This document shows positions 1 through 8,969 of a stretch of DNA of 64,000 nt, one piece after another (the first letter of the stretch is position 1; each line of letters starts with the position of its first letter). The notes under the pieces are model-generated. The model ran no database searches. It was not told the origin of the DNA and saw only the letters and a program-made list of their open reading frames with translations. This stretch comes from Trichocoleus desertorum NBK24 (lineage in GTDB: Bacteria; Cyanobacteriota; Cyanobacteriia; FACHB-46): positions 715,628 through 779,627 of the forward strand of contig NZ_CP116619.1 in assembly GCF_030409055.1 (NCBI RefSeq), in the 5' to 3' direction. A program made the translations under genes and the position numbers.

Positions 1-605
1 CCTCCGGGTCGGAGCTACTACACCAACTGTTTCAGAATGGCGAATGGCTAATGCTTTTAGCGGCTCTGTCTATGGCGGTAGGAACGGTTATGGCCCGCTT
101 AGTTTTCCGCCATGCCGATCCAGTCACCGCAACGGGCTGGCATATGATATTGGGAGGTCTACCACTTTTCGCGTTTTCATCGCTGTGGGAGTCCGATCAG
201 TGGGTGCATCTTGACTTTTCCGGATGGATAGCATTGAGCTATTCCACGATCTTTGGCAGTGCGATCGCCTATGGGCTGTTCTTTTACTTTGCCTCTAGTG
301 GTAGCCTCACCAGTCTCAGTTCTCTGACGTTTCTGACACCTGTGTTTGCCCTGCTATTTGGTAATTTATTCTTAGCGGAAGTATTAAGTCCTTTGCAGTG
401 GTTTGGGGTTGGTCTGACATTGGTCAGCATCTACCTCATCAATCAGCGCGAGGCGATCGCTCGGAAACTGCAACACTCTGCCGTAGGGGAGCCAACGGCT
501 CTAGCCGAGGGAAGTAGCTCTGCTGTAGAGCGATCGCCCCAACCTGCAAGGAATATCAGTAATATTACGAGGGTGCCTCTACCAGTAACCGAATCAGAAT
601 CTTAG
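1..605 (+). CDS. EamA/DMT-family transporter, C-terminal part (5' end outside window)
   Basis: The reading frame is open from base 3 to the TAG ending at 605, so the gene starts before the window. The visible protein is strongly hydrophobic with about five membrane segments, and its pattern of short loops and a closing LTLVSIYLIN helix fits the second EamA repeat of drug/metabolite transporters. The last 50 residues are a hydrophilic Ser/Pro-rich cytoplasmic tail. The substrate cannot be told from sequence; these permeases export amino acids, nucleotides or other metabolites across the inner membrane. Family call is fairly sure, function is not. Confidence 0.75.
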   Translation, partial: SGSELLHQLFQNGEWLMLLAALSMAVGTVMARLVFRHADPVTATGWHMILGGLPLFAFSSLWESDQWVHLDFSGWIALSYSTIFGSAIAYGLFFYFASSGSLTSLSSLTFLTPVFALLFGNLFLAEVLSPLQWFGVGLTLVSIYLINQREAIARKLQHSAVGEPTALAEGSSSAVERSPQPARNISNITRVPLPVTESES

Positions 606-687
606 CTTTTGCGATGATTGGCGATTAGTGCGAGTTATGAATCGTCGTACCAGTTTGGTCAGGCCCGACTTACCTTTTGAGATCGGG

Positions 688-719
688 ACTTTAACTTATC
701 AGGGTCCTAAGTTAAAAGT
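688..719. repeat. AT-rich inverted repeat after the EamA gene
   Basis: ACTTTAACTTA (688-698) is complementary to TAAGTTAAAAGT (708-719) with one bulged base and a 9-nt loop. There is no T-run behind it, so it is at best a weak terminator or RNA-stabilising hairpin in the 291-nt gap before the next gene. Confidence 0.35.
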
Positions 720-908
720 GCATTGATAACCCAGTGTTTTGCCACGTAAGCTTGAACGTAAGATAAGTCCTTCTAAGATGCCTTCCTATTCCGTAAAACT
801 AAGGAATCTTTTGAAGGCTTATGAGAGTCACAATCGCTATGTTAACTTCGCAGCAATCACACTCTCGCAGCTCACCCTGGTTGTAGTTTTTAAGCCTTGG
901 GTTTACTT

Positions 909-2213
909 ATGACGCTCTACCGCTCCACTCTACTCCTGCTTACCTGTGCCACTTTCCTCGGTGTCATCCCCGAGCCAGCAAGGAGTTACCCAGGAGTTCG
1001 TTCTAGGGTAAGTACTTCTGAGGCTCACAGCGCTTATCGGCTCAATAGCACGCTCCGCCTAGCCCAGGCCCTTCCGGTTGAACCTGCGCCAACCACACCC
1101 CAGCCAATTTCTAGTAGCCCAAGCCCAGCGACTACCCTCCAGCCTGGGGCTCAAGGGCCAGCAGTTCAGCAATTGCAAAGCACATTGAAGCTGTTAGGCT
1201 ACTACGAGGGTCCGGTCAATGGCAATTACGAGCAAAGCACCGAGATTGCTGTTTTAAATTTTCAAAAAGCGATCGGGCTGAGTGCGGATGGGGTCGCTGG
1301 TCCTAGCACACTTTCCCGACTGCAAGAGTTGCAAAAGGCTCAGACCACAGCCCCAAAACCTACGCCAGCATCGGCTCCAGATCCTGCACCTGCGAAGTCA
1401 CAGGGGAGATGGATAGGCTGGTTGATCGGGGTGATTGCGATCGCTGCAACTGGAACTGGCATTTTGTATTTACTAAACCGAGCCAGCAGCTCATCGAAGC
1501 AGCCCCACCCTCTACCCGAACCCGATTCTTCTCCTGCTGGTTTCTTAGAGCCAGAGGTAAATCGTTCGGAAGCGCCAGCCCCGCCTTCGCCTCATGCCGA
1601 CACTCCCAGACCTGCAGTTAAGACGAGTAGTAATGGTCATAGTGCTACGGGTGTAGCAGTCAATGGTAGTAGTTCATCACAGGCCAGAAACCCCAAGGAA
1701 TTGCCCGTCAGAGAAACCACACGGCTGCCCAAAATCAACATTGTTGAGGAGCTAATTCAGGATCTACGGAGTCCTGACCCTGCAAAGCGGCGCAAGGCCA
1801 TTTGGGAACTGGGTCAACGCGGTGATACCCATGCGGTGCAGCCACTCGTTGATTTGATGATGGATTCCGACTCCAAGCAGCGCAGCTTAATCCTCGCTTC
1901 CTTGTCAGAGATTGGGGTACGAACCCTGAAGCCAATGAACCGCGCCCTAGCAATTTCTTTGCAGGATGAAAATCCAGAAGTGCGAAAAAATGCCATCCGA
2001 GACATCACGCGAATTTACGATTTAGTGGGTCAAATTAGCCAACTTCTGCGTCATGCAACAGAAGATCCAGATGCAGAGGTGCAAGAAACGGCCCGTTGGG
2101 CACTCAATCAAGTCAATCGGATTAAAACGATTGCGAATGCGGAAGGCGTCCCAGCCCTGAAAAATGCTGTGAGTCCACCAGAAATTTTGCCTGAGAATAT
2201 CTCTGAGTCATAA
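909..2213 (+). CDS. Signal peptide + peptidoglycan-binding domain + TM helix + HEAT repeats
   Basis: ATG at 909 is preferred; a TTG at 897 would add four residues (numbering here is from 897). Residues 5-30 form a signal peptide or anchor. A Pro-rich stretch follows, then a PG_binding_1 domain (about 84-140, with GPAVQQLQSTLKLLGYY and DGVAGPSTLSRLQ). A second hydrophobic segment lies at about 173-192 (WIGWLIGVIAIAATGTGILYLL). After a 90-residue Ser/Pro linker come HEAT repeats (about 283-413, DPAKRRKAIWELGQRGDTHAV). If the second helix spans the membrane, the wall-binding part is periplasmic and the HEAT part cytoplasmic. Each domain is recognisable; the combined function is unknown, perhaps an envelope scaffold. 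Confidence 0.8.
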   Translation: MTLYRSTLLLLTCATFLGVIPEPARSYPGVRSRVSTSEAHSAYRLNSTLRLAQALPVEPAPTTPQPISSSPSPATTLQPGAQGPAVQQLQSTLKLLGYYEGPVNGNYEQSTEIAVLNFQKAIGLSADGVAGPSTLSRLQELQKAQTTAPKPTPASAPDPAPAKSQGRWIGWLIGVIAIAATGTGILYLLNRASSSSKQPHPLPEPDSSPAGFLEPEVNRSEAPAPPSPHADTPRPAVKTSSNGHSATGVAVNGSSSSQARNPKELPVRETTRLPKINIVEELIQDLRSPDPAKRRKAIWELGQRGDTHAVQPLVDLMMDSDSKQRSLILASLSEIGVRTLKPMNRALAISLQDENPEVRKNAIRDITRIYDLVGQISQLLRHATEDPDAEVQETARWALNQVNRIKTIANAEGVPALKNAVSPPEILPENISES

Positions 2214-2238
2214 AGGCTCTTTGACAATCTGGCCCAAC

Positions 2239-2280
2239 GATCTGACTAGGAGGATCTGGCTAAGAGGATCTGACCAAAAT
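2239..2280. repeat. 14-nt tandem repeat, about three copies
   Basis: GATCTGACTAGGAG (2239-2252), GATCTGGCTAAGAG (2253-2266) and a degenerate third unit (2267-2280) lie head to tail in the 93-nt gap between two genes. It looks like slippage in non-coding DNA. Confidence 0.7.
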
Positions 2281-2306
2281 TAATTTGTTCTTTTCATCAG
2301 TACTCA

Positions 2307-3410
2307 ATGGGTGCAACTACTTCACTGGATAGCCCGCTCAAGCTTTTGTTGGTTTCTACCTCCGTGGGGCCTTTAGGGTCTGGTTTAGGTGGGGGGGTTG
2401 AGCTAACGTTGTACAACATTGCTCAAGAGCTGATGAGTCGGGGCCACTCATTGCAGATTCTTGCCCCTACAGGTTCTTGCTTGGGGTCATTGCCGATCAT
2501 CGAAATTGCCGGAGAGTTGCAGACAACTGCTCAAACTCAGTTGAGAACTGACCCCATCGTGATGCCAGGTGAGGCAGTGCTAGCCAACATGTGGAATTAT
2601 GCTCGTCAAGTTGCCGCAGATTACGACTTGTTGGTGAACTTTGCCTACGATTGGTTGCCTTTTTACTTAACTCCGTTTTTCCCACGTCCGATCGCCCATC
2701 TGGTGAGTATGGGTTCGCTAACCGATGCGATGGACCAAATCATTGCACAAGTAGCGCGACAATTTCCCCACACTATCGGAGTCCATAGCCAAGCTCAAGC
2801 AGCCACGTTTCCCTTCGCCGTACAGTGCCGTTGTTTGGGCAATGGATTTGATTTGTCTCTGTATCAATTCTGTGCAGAACCGCAACCTTGGTTAGGGTGG
2901 GTGGGGCGAATTGCTCCCGAAAAAGGTTTGGAAGATGCGATCGCGGCGGCTGAGGAGACAGGCATACCGCTGAAGATTTTGGGCGCAATGCAAGACTCTG
3001 CTTATTGGCAACAACTCTGCCAAAGCTATCCCAAGGCTCCCGTTGAGTACTTGGGTTTCCTCCCAACTACTGAGTTGCAGCAAGTAGTACGGCAGTGTCA
3101 GGCTTTGTTAGTGACACCGCGCTGGATAGAGGCTTTTGGCAATGTGGCGATTGAAGCGTTAGCTTGCGGTGTTCCGGTGATTGCCTATCGGCGCGGTGGC
3201 CCAGCGGAAATTGTCAAAGATGGCAAGACGGGTTGGCTGGTGGAACCAGACAGTGTGCCTGGTTTAGTGGCAGCGATCGCCAAGATTGACCAGATCGATC
3301 GGGCGGCCTGTCGTCAACAAGCCGAGGCCGAGTTTTCGCAGGCGGCAATGGGCGATCGCATGGAAGAATGGTTTGCAGACATTCTGGGAATAACACTGAG
3401 GCCAGCATGA
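2307..3410 (+). CDS. Glycosyltransferase family 4 (GT-B fold)
   Basis: 367 residues, the usual GT4 size. The N-terminal acceptor domain begins LLLVSTSVGPLGSGLGGGVELTL, a glycine-rich opening seen in cyanobacterial enzymes related to UDP-glucose:tetrahydrobiopterin glucosyltransferase. The C-terminal donor domain has WVGRIAPEKGLEDAI and the EAFGNVAIEALACGVPVIAY block, containing the E-x7-E retaining-GT signature. It should move a sugar from a nucleotide-sugar to a small molecule or lipid in the cytoplasm. Pterin glucosylation is possible on resemblance but not shown. The TGA stop overlaps the next ATG by four bases (ATGA), suggesting translational coupling to the carboxypeptidase. Confidence 0.85.
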   Translation: MGATTSLDSPLKLLLVSTSVGPLGSGLGGGVELTLYNIAQELMSRGHSLQILAPTGSCLGSLPIIEIAGELQTTAQTQLRTDPIVMPGEAVLANMWNYARQVAADYDLLVNFAYDWLPFYLTPFFPRPIAHLVSMGSLTDAMDQIIAQVARQFPHTIGVHSQAQAATFPFAVQCRCLGNGFDLSLYQFCAEPQPWLGWVGRIAPEKGLEDAIAAAEETGIPLKILGAMQDSAYWQQLCQSYPKAPVEYLGFLPTTELQQVVRQCQALLVTPRWIEAFGNVAIEALACGVPVIAYRRGGPAEIVKDGKTGWLVEPDSVPGLVAAIAKIDQIDRAACRQQAEAEFSQAAMGDRMEEWFADILGITLRPA

Positions 3411-4297
3411 ACTGCCAACTTCCGCCTTTCCTCAAACCTGGCGATCGCTTGCGGGTGATTGCACCCAGCGGCACCTTACGAGAATTGCAAGCCTTTCAGC
3501 AAGGGGTAGAAATTTGGCGATCGCGCGGCTATGCAGTAGAACTTACCCCTGGATTTGACGATCGGTGGGGATATTTGGCAGGGGATGATTCTAGCCGTCG
3601 CCAGCAGCTAGAAATTGCGTTAAAAGATCCAGATTGCCAAGGAATTCTCTGCGCTAGAGGGGGGTATGGAGGGGCGCGCCTCTTGGAAAAATGGCACTGG
3701 CCGCCGACACCGCCGAAATGGTTGATCGGTTTTTCTGACATCACTAGCTTGCTGTGGAGCTTGAGCCAGCAAGAAGTTTCTGGTGTTCATGGCCCTCTGT
3801 TAACCACACTAGCGGCTGAGCCAGATTGGTCAATTGAGCGCCTATTTAGCTGGGTGGAAGGACGTAATTCTCTTGCTCCTCTACAAGGCCAAGGCTGGGG
3901 AGGCGGCCAAGCCACAGGCATTCTGCTGCCTGCCAACTTGACGGTTGCAACTCACTTACTGCACACACCGCATCAACCAGAGCTAGAAGGTGTCATCTTA
4001 GCCTTCGAGGATGTCTCGGAAGCACCCTACCGAATTGACCGAATGCTGACGCAGTGGCGCTTAACTGGAGCCTTTCAAGCAGTGCGGGCGATCGCATTGG
4101 GGCGATTTAGCCAGTGCCAACCGCCTGTCAATGTGCCTAGCTTTAGCGTCGAAGAGGTGTTGCGCGATCGCCTCAGCGACCTCAACATTCCCATCGTTTC
4201 TGGCTTGCTTTTTGGTCATGATGGCCCGAATGCGGCATTGCCAGTCGGCAGACTCGTTACCCTAGATGGTGATCAAGGACTGTTGCACTTTGAGTAA
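3407..4297 (+). CDS. LD-carboxypeptidase family protein (peptidase S66)
   Basis: The start at ATG 3407 gives the ATGA overlap with the preceding gene and the family-typical N-terminus MNCQLPPFLKPGDRLRVIAPSG. Length is 296 residues. The S66 Ser/Glu/His triad can be placed: Ser110 in IGFSDIT, Glu201 in LAFEDVSEAPYRID and His271 in FGHDGPN. The ARGGYGGARLL loop is also typical. S66 enzymes trim the terminal D-Ala from L,D-linked muropeptides during cell-wall recycling; relatives of the MccF type cleave microcin-like nucleotides instead. No signal peptide, so cytoplasmic. The family call is firm, the substrate is inferred. Confidence 0.9.
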   Translation: MNCQLPPFLKPGDRLRVIAPSGTLRELQAFQQGVEIWRSRGYAVELTPGFDDRWGYLAGDDSSRRQQLEIALKDPDCQGILCARGGYGGARLLEKWHWPPTPPKWLIGFSDITSLLWSLSQQEVSGVHGPLLTTLAAEPDWSIERLFSWVEGRNSLAPLQGQGWGGGQATGILLPANLTVATHLLHTPHQPELEGVILAFEDVSEAPYRIDRMLTQWRLTGAFQAVRAIALGRFSQCQPPVNVPSFSVEEVLRDRLSDLNIPIVSGLLFGHDGPNAALPVGRLVTLDGDQGLLHFE

Positions 4298-4336
4298 AGT
4301 TAAAGTTTGAAAAAAGGCTGAGGCTAGCTGGGTCAT

Positions 4337-4813
4337 TTAGAAGCTAGGCATTAAGTGATTCACGACTCCAGCTTGCTGCGTATCGCTTTGTTGTTTCAGG
4401 GTGCTGCGGGCTTGGCTGAGCACTACCTTGGCTTCCATAAATTTGCCTTCCTGAATCAACACTTGGCTCCAGCCTAAGTAAGGAGCGCCCAACTGTGGAT
4501 CAGCTTCAATTGCTTGACCAAAGGCAACGATCGCTTCGGAGTTTTTACCTTGTTTGGCTAGTAAGGCTCCTTTAGCCGTGTAGGCTTCAGCGTAATTCGG
4601 CTTGAGCTCAATGGCTTGATCAAAAGCTGCCAAAGCTTCAGGCAGTTGACCTGCGGCTCGTAACGAAAAGCCTTGCTCTAATAGATCAACCGCTTGAACC
4701 TTGCTAGTAGGTGTCTTGTTGGCGACACCAAAACCGTAAGCAGATGCCGCGATCGCTGTGGTCAGACCAAGGGCGATCGGAAATTTAAACCACCATGAAT
4801 GAGAAACTGGCAT
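4337..4813 (-). CDS. Membrane-anchored TPR protein
   Basis: 158 residues. An N-terminal hydrophobic helix (about 10-28, FPIALGLTTAIAASAYGFGVA) acts as signal or anchor. It is followed by about two and a half TPR units, e.g. RAAGQLPEALAAFDQAIELKPNYAEAYTAKGALLAKQGKNSEAI. TPRs are protein-binding scaffolds, so this is probably a periplasmic or membrane-side adaptor. It is convergent with the LD-carboxypeptidase (39 nt between stops). No partner is indicated by the neighbours. Confidence 0.8.
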   Translation of the reverse strand: MPVSHSWWFKFPIALGLTTAIAASAYGFGVANKTPTSKVQAVDLLEQGFSLRAAGQLPEALAAFDQAIELKPNYAEAYTAKGALLAKQGKNSEAIVAFGQAIEADPQLGAPYLGWSQVLIQEGKFMEAKVVLSQARSTLKQQSDTQQAGVVNHLMPSF

Positions 4814-5082
4814 GACGTTTACCCCCGTATTTTTGCGCTTAACTGTGTTAAAAAAGTTACCTTTTGGGCTTCCTAACCGTAATTCGACTCTATCAAAGCC
4901 AAAAGCACTGGAAACGCCTAGAGAACAAACTTTTTGGAGTCTTTATGGACTGGCGAGTAAAAGCGTTAAAAGCATCAAGGAAGTGTAATTCAGCTTAGGG
5001 ATGGTCTCCGTACACTGAGCTAAGGACGCCTCGTAGAGGTGCTCTGCTGAACTGTAAATTTAGCTGCAAATGTGCGGGCAAC

Positions 5083-5114
5083 AAAAAACCTGCCTGATTT
5101 AGAACCAGACAGGT
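5083..5114 (-). terminator. Rho-independent terminator of the HEAT-repeat gene
   Basis: On the minus strand ACCTGTCTG pairs with CAGGCAGGT (nine pairs, one G-U wobble) around a 9-nt loop and is followed by six T. It lies 17 nt past the stop codon. The rest of the 318-nt gap 4814-5131 shows no gene; it holds the upstream region of the TPR gene. Confidence 0.9.
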
Positions 5115-5131
5115 CTTATCACTGACAAACT

Positions 5132-5815
5132 TTATTCGGCAGCTTCTGTTTGTTCGGATAGACGTTGGAGAGAAATTCGGGCCGATTCTGAAACGTGGTG
5201 ATGGCCGTCTTTCTCTAAAAACTTCAAAGCTGAAACACTTTTAGGACTTGGAAGATGGCCCAAAGCTTCAGCTAGGCGTTGGCGCACCAGCCAATCCTCT
5301 GACTGAACAAAACGCAGAATCTTATCCACAGCTTCTACAGCTTTGATTTCACCTAGAGCCGCGATCGCCGCTTGTTGTACCACAATTTCACTGCTATCTA
5401 GCGCCTGAACCAACACATCATAAGCTCGGTGGTCTTTCAAGTTACCCAAAGAGACCGCTGCACTAAAACGCACCAACCAATCTGTATCTTCATAAAAAGC
5501 TCGAGACAATGGCTCCAACGCCCGCGGATCGGCTAAGTAACCCAAAGCTCCCGCAGCATCAGCCCGAATGCCATAATCCGGGTCGTTTTCTAATAAGCGG
5601 ATCAAAATGGGGTAGCACTCTTCAGTAGGCTTGACGCCTAAGGCAAACACAGCCATTGAGCGGATTTGTAAGTTTTCATCGTCCAGTACTTTTTTAATCA
5701 GGGGAACTGCGTCAGCCGCTGAAACCCCCCGCAAAGAAGCCAAGGCCAACATGCGATCGCGTGAATTTTCACTTTCTAGCTGACTGGCAATCTGTTCTAA
5801 ATGAGAAGGAGTCAT
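5132..5815 (-). CDS. HEAT-repeat protein of the CpcE/NblB type
   Basis: ATG at 5815 (MTPSHLEQIASQLES) is preferred; an in-frame ATG at 5857 adds 14 atypical residues. The 227-residue protein is almost entirely HEAT repeats of about 31 residues (DENLQIRSMAVFALG, PDYGIRADAAGALGYLADPRALEPL, TDWLVRFSAAVSLGNL, EIVVQQAAIAALGEI, EDWLVRQRLAEALG). Length and repeat style match cyanobacterial phycobilin-lyase subunits (CpcE) and the phycobilisome-degradation protein NblB, but the call does not rest on specific residues. It is monocistronic with its own terminator. Likely a cytosolic scaffold; a role in phycobilisome metabolism is an inference from fold only. Confidence 0.75.
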   Translation of the reverse strand: MTPSHLEQIASQLESENSRDRMLALASLRGVSAADAVPLIKKVLDDENLQIRSMAVFALGVKPTEECYPILIRLLENDPDYGIRADAAGALGYLADPRALEPLSRAFYEDTDWLVRFSAAVSLGNLKDHRAYDVLVQALDSSEIVVQQAAIAALGEIKAVEAVDKILRFVQSEDWLVRQRLAEALGHLPSPKSVSALKFLEKDGHHHVSESARISLQRLSEQTEAAE

Positions 5816-6065
5816 ATACTTTAATCTTGCTATATTACAAATTTTTACATTTTCCACGATAGTTAGGGGAGTGTTGATTCCACTCCATCCAGTTGAATAA
5901 ATCTGAAAATATCTTATAAGCCCTTTTTAGCTGAGCTTACAGAGATTATACAGAAATCAAAAACCAAAGATGGCATTACTGGTTTTCCTACTTTTCAAAA
6001 GGAATATAGGCATTTATGTATAGAATCTTAAATATTTTTTCAGAAAACCAATAGACTGGCTCCAT

Positions 6066-6118
6066 AAAAATACTGCCTCGCTGTTTCCGTCTGGACAAAT
6101 ACGGGCAAGCGAGGCAGT
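6066..6118 (-). terminator. Rho-independent terminator of radA-exbD
   Basis: On the minus strand ACTGCCTCGCT pairs perfectly with AGCGAGGCAGT (11 bp) around a 25-nt loop, then ATTTTTA. It sits 28 nt beyond the exbD stop. The remaining gap 6119-6146 and 5816-6065 contains no gene. Confidence 0.85.
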
Positions 6119-6146
6119 TAAATTAATGAAAATTGCAAGATTGCCG

Positions 6147-6548
6147 TTAGGGCTTTTGGGCCGCGATCGCCAAACGCGCTCCGAGAATCCGCCGCAAGCG
6201 ATCCATCACCTGTACGACTTGTCCATGTCTAACGTTTTCATCAGCATTCAAAATTACCAGCGCCTCCTGACCGGAGGGAATCAAGCCACGTACCCCCGTC
6301 TCTAAAGCCTCTAGCTGAATGGCTTGGCGGTTGAGGGCAATTTGGCCTTGGGGGTCAATCGTGATTGTAATGCGAGTGGCATTTTGAACTTGGGCCGTTG
6401 CTGCTTGGGGGAGACTAACGGGTAAGCCCTCAGAGCGAGTCAGATAAAGCGATGAGAGAATAAAAAATGTCAAAATCGCAAAGATGACATCGATCATCGG
6501 CACGATGTTGATCTGGGGTGGGATATCCGGTTCAGTAGGTAGACGCAT
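6147..6548 (-). CDS. exbD: ExbD/TolR-family biopolymer transport protein
   Basis: 133 residues with one N-terminal membrane helix (about 15-38). The conserved proton-pathway aspartate lies in VPMIDVIFAILTFFIL, followed by a periplasmic domain (ITIDPQGQIALNRQAI, LVILNADENVRHGQVVQVMDRL). With ExbB it would form the proton-driven motor that energises outer-membrane uptake or envelope processes. The ATG shares one base with the radA stop (TAATG), so it is translationally coupled to radA. The only ExbB-type partner in the window is at 25027-25674, about 18.5 kb away. Confidence 0.9.
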   Translation of the reverse strand: MRLPTEPDIPPQINIVPMIDVIFAILTFFILSSLYLTRSEGLPVSLPQAATAQVQNATRITITIDPQGQIALNRQAIQLEALETGVRGLIPSGQEALVILNADENVRHGQVVQVMDRLRRILGARLAIAAQKP

Positions 6549-8065
6549 TAATTGCTTTCCGCAGCATCATGAATTTCCGTTTCTGGGGCATGTCGGTGTT
6601 GACCCGGTAGCGCTGCAATCATGGCATCCAAAACTTTAGCCACTGGAATAATTTCTAGATCAATATCCGGAACGGTTTGCCCTTTAGGAATAATTGCGCG
6701 TTTGAATCCTAGCTTAGCGGCTTCCTTCAGGCGTAACTCAATTTGAGAGACAGGGCGAATTTGCCCCCCCAAACCCACTTCCCCAATCAAAACGGTCTTC
6801 GGGTCAACAACGCGATCGCGGAAACTCGCAGCGACCGCAACCGCCACACCCAAGTCGGCAGCAGGCTCACCCACATTCAGGCCACCCGATGAAGCCACAT
6901 AGGCATCTAGTTTAGAGAGGGGAATGCCGACCCGCTTTTCCAAAACCGCCAAAATTTGCAGCAAGCGATTGTACTCAATCCCTGTCGTGGAGCGGCGAGG
7001 AGAGCTGTAGCTGGTAGGGCTAACTAAGGCTTGGAGTTCCACCACAATCGGGCGGGTGCCTTCGCAAGCCACAATCGTAGCTGTGCCAGGAGCAACCTCT
7101 TCTCGATTGCCAAGAAACAACTCGGATGGATTCGAGACTTCTGCCAATCCGCGATCGGCCATCTCAAACACACCCAGCTCATGGGTTGCGCCAAAACGGT
7201 TCTTCACAGAGCGCAGTAAGCGATGGCTAGCAAAGCGATCGCCCTCAAAATACAACACTGTATCGACTAAATGCTCCAATACCTTCGGCCCCGCGATCGC
7301 GCCCTCCTTAGTGACGTGCCCCACAATAAATAGCGTGATATGTTCGCGTTTAGCCACATGCATCAAAGCTGAGGTGCATTCGCGCACTTGAGATACGGAA
7401 CCTGGAGCGGAACCCAACGCCGAGTAGTAAAGTGCCTGAATACTATCAATCACTGCCACCGTTGGTTTCAAAGATTCCAACTCTGCCATCACAGTTTCCA
7501 AATCTGTTTCTGGCAATAGGTACAAGTTCGGCCCTGGAGCGCCTGCGGCAGTTTCTTCGGCTGAGAGTTGCGATACCTGCACCGGAGGTTGCTTGCCAAT
7601 GCCTAAACGTTGCGATCGCAGCTTCACCTGCTGCCCAGACTCCTCCGCACAAACATAGAGAATGCGATGCTGAGTCCCTAATTGATTGGCGACTTGTAGC
7701 AATAGCGTTGATTTGCCAATGCCCGGATCTCCCCCAATCAAGACCAAAGATCCGGGAACAATCCCGCCCCCTAGTACGCGATCGAGCTCTGCATAGCTAG
7801 AAGAGATTCGCGCTTGAGGATGATCAGAGATCTGTTCAAAGGTGAGGGATGAGCGAGCCTGCACAGAAGCACTGGACGAAGCGCGTTTTTTACCGTTGAG
7901 GCGAGCAGTTGCCGTGAGACCAATTGGAGTTGCGGCACCAGGATTAGATTTAACGATCTGCTCCTCTAAAGAGTTCCAAGCATGACAGGATGGACACTTA
8001 CCAAAATACTGCGGAGATTCTGCACCGCAATCATTACAGACAAAGTGGGATCGAGTTTTGGGCAT
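6548..8065 (-). CDS. radA: DNA repair protein RadA (Sms)
   Basis: 505 residues, slightly longer than typical because of a Ser-rich linker after the zinc finger. It has an N-terminal four-cysteine zinc finger (C10-x2-C13...C24-x2-C27), Walker A GGDPGIGKST (111-120), the RadA-specific RSVKNRFGATHELG motif, and a C-terminal Lon-protease-like domain. RadA is a hexameric ATPase that drives branch migration in recombination. Its gene is followed immediately by exbD. It is transcribed divergently from rpaB with about 160 nt between them. Confidence 0.97.
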   Translation of the reverse strand: MPKTRSHFVCNDCGAESPQYFGKCPSCHAWNSLEEQIVKSNPGAATPIGLTATARLNGKKRASSSASVQARSSLTFEQISDHPQARISSSYAELDRVLGGGIVPGSLVLIGGDPGIGKSTLLLQVANQLGTQHRILYVCAEESGQQVKLRSQRLGIGKQPPVQVSQLSAEETAAGAPGPNLYLLPETDLETVMAELESLKPTVAVIDSIQALYYSALGSAPGSVSQVRECTSALMHVAKREHITLFIVGHVTKEGAIAGPKVLEHLVDTVLYFEGDRFASHRLLRSVKNRFGATHELGVFEMADRGLAEVSNPSELFLGNREEVAPGTATIVACEGTRPIVVELQALVSPTSYSSPRRSTTGIEYNRLLQILAVLEKRVGIPLSKLDAYVASSGGLNVGEPAADLGVAVAVAASFRDRVVDPKTVLIGEVGLGGQIRPVSQIELRLKEAAKLGFKRAIIPKGQTVPDIDLEIIPVAKVLDAMIAALPGQHRHAPETEIHDAAESN

Positions 8066-8228
8066 TACTTAACTATTCTTAAATACTCTTAAAGGCGAAT
8101 TAATTGTTAAGAAAAACCGAAAGGTAATAATGATGGGAGTTCCAGGGGTATTCAACCATCCAAATAGGGTACTATCTTAATGATAAAGTACTAAAAATTA
8201 ACTATCAGAAATCCTACTTACAGGAGCG

Positions 8229-8969
8229 TTGGATAAGTTGGAAAATCACAAAGAAAAGATACTAGTCGTTGATGACGAAGCCAGTATCCGCCGCATTTTA
8301 GAAACACGCCTTTCGATGATTGGCTACGATGTCGTCACTGCTGCTGATGGCGAAGAAGCATTAGATACATTTCGCAATGCTGCCCCCGACCTGGTTGTCC
8401 TGGACGTGATGATGCCAAAGCTGGATGGCTACGGCGTGTGCCAGGAACTTCGTAAAGAGTCTGATGTGCCAATCATCATGCTAACAGCCTTGGGAGATGT
8501 GGCCGATCGCATTACGGGGCTTGAGCTAGGAGCAGATGACTATGTCGTCAAACCCTTCTCACCCAAAGAGCTAGAAGCTCGGATTCGCTCTGTACTGCGT
8601 CGCGTAGAAAAGACAGGCACTTCTGGGATTCCTAGCTCTGGCGTGATTCACGTCAACGCTTTGCGCATCGACACCAACAAGCGTCAAGTTTATAAGGGTG
8701 ACGAGCGCATTCGGCTCACTGGCATGGAATTCAGTCTCTTAGAACTACTTGTGAGTCGCTCTGGCGAACCTTTCTCTCGCTCTGAAATTTTGCAAGAAGT
8801 TTGGGGCTATACACCTGAGCGCCATGTGGACACCAGAGTGGTAGACGTGCATATTTCTCGGCTACGAGCCAAGTTAGAAGATGACCCCAGCAATCCTGAG
8901 CTGATCTTGACTGCACGAGGAACTGGCTACCTGTTCCAGCGGATTGTCGAACCCGGTACTGAGGAATAA
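8229..8969 (+). CDS. rpaB: OmpR-family response regulator RpaB (Ycf27)
   Basis: Receiver domain with phospho-acceptor Asp59 (VVLDVMMPKLDGYG), acidic pair VVDDE and Lys in VVKPFSP, then a winged-helix DNA-binding domain (about 140-240, VVDVHISRLRAKLEDDPSNPELILTARGTGYLF). The sequence is characteristic of RpaB, which controls photosystem and high-light genes in cyanobacteria. There is no ATG start: TTG at 8229 lies only 2 nt from AGGAG (8222-8226), while an in-frame TTG at 8238 would give the usual RpaB N-terminus MENHKEKI with 11-nt spacing and may be the true start. No clear pair of HLR1 half-sites was seen upstream. Confidence 0.95.
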   Translation: MDKLENHKEKILVVDDEASIRRILETRLSMIGYDVVTAADGEEALDTFRNAAPDLVVLDVMMPKLDGYGVCQELRKESDVPIIMLTALGDVADRITGLELGADDYVVKPFSPKELEARIRSVLRRVEKTGTSGIPSSGVIHVNALRIDTNKRQVYKGDERIRLTGMEFSLLELLVSRSGEPFSRSEILQEVWGYTPERHVDTRVVDVHISRLRAKLEDDPSNPELILTARGTGYLFQRIVEPGTEE

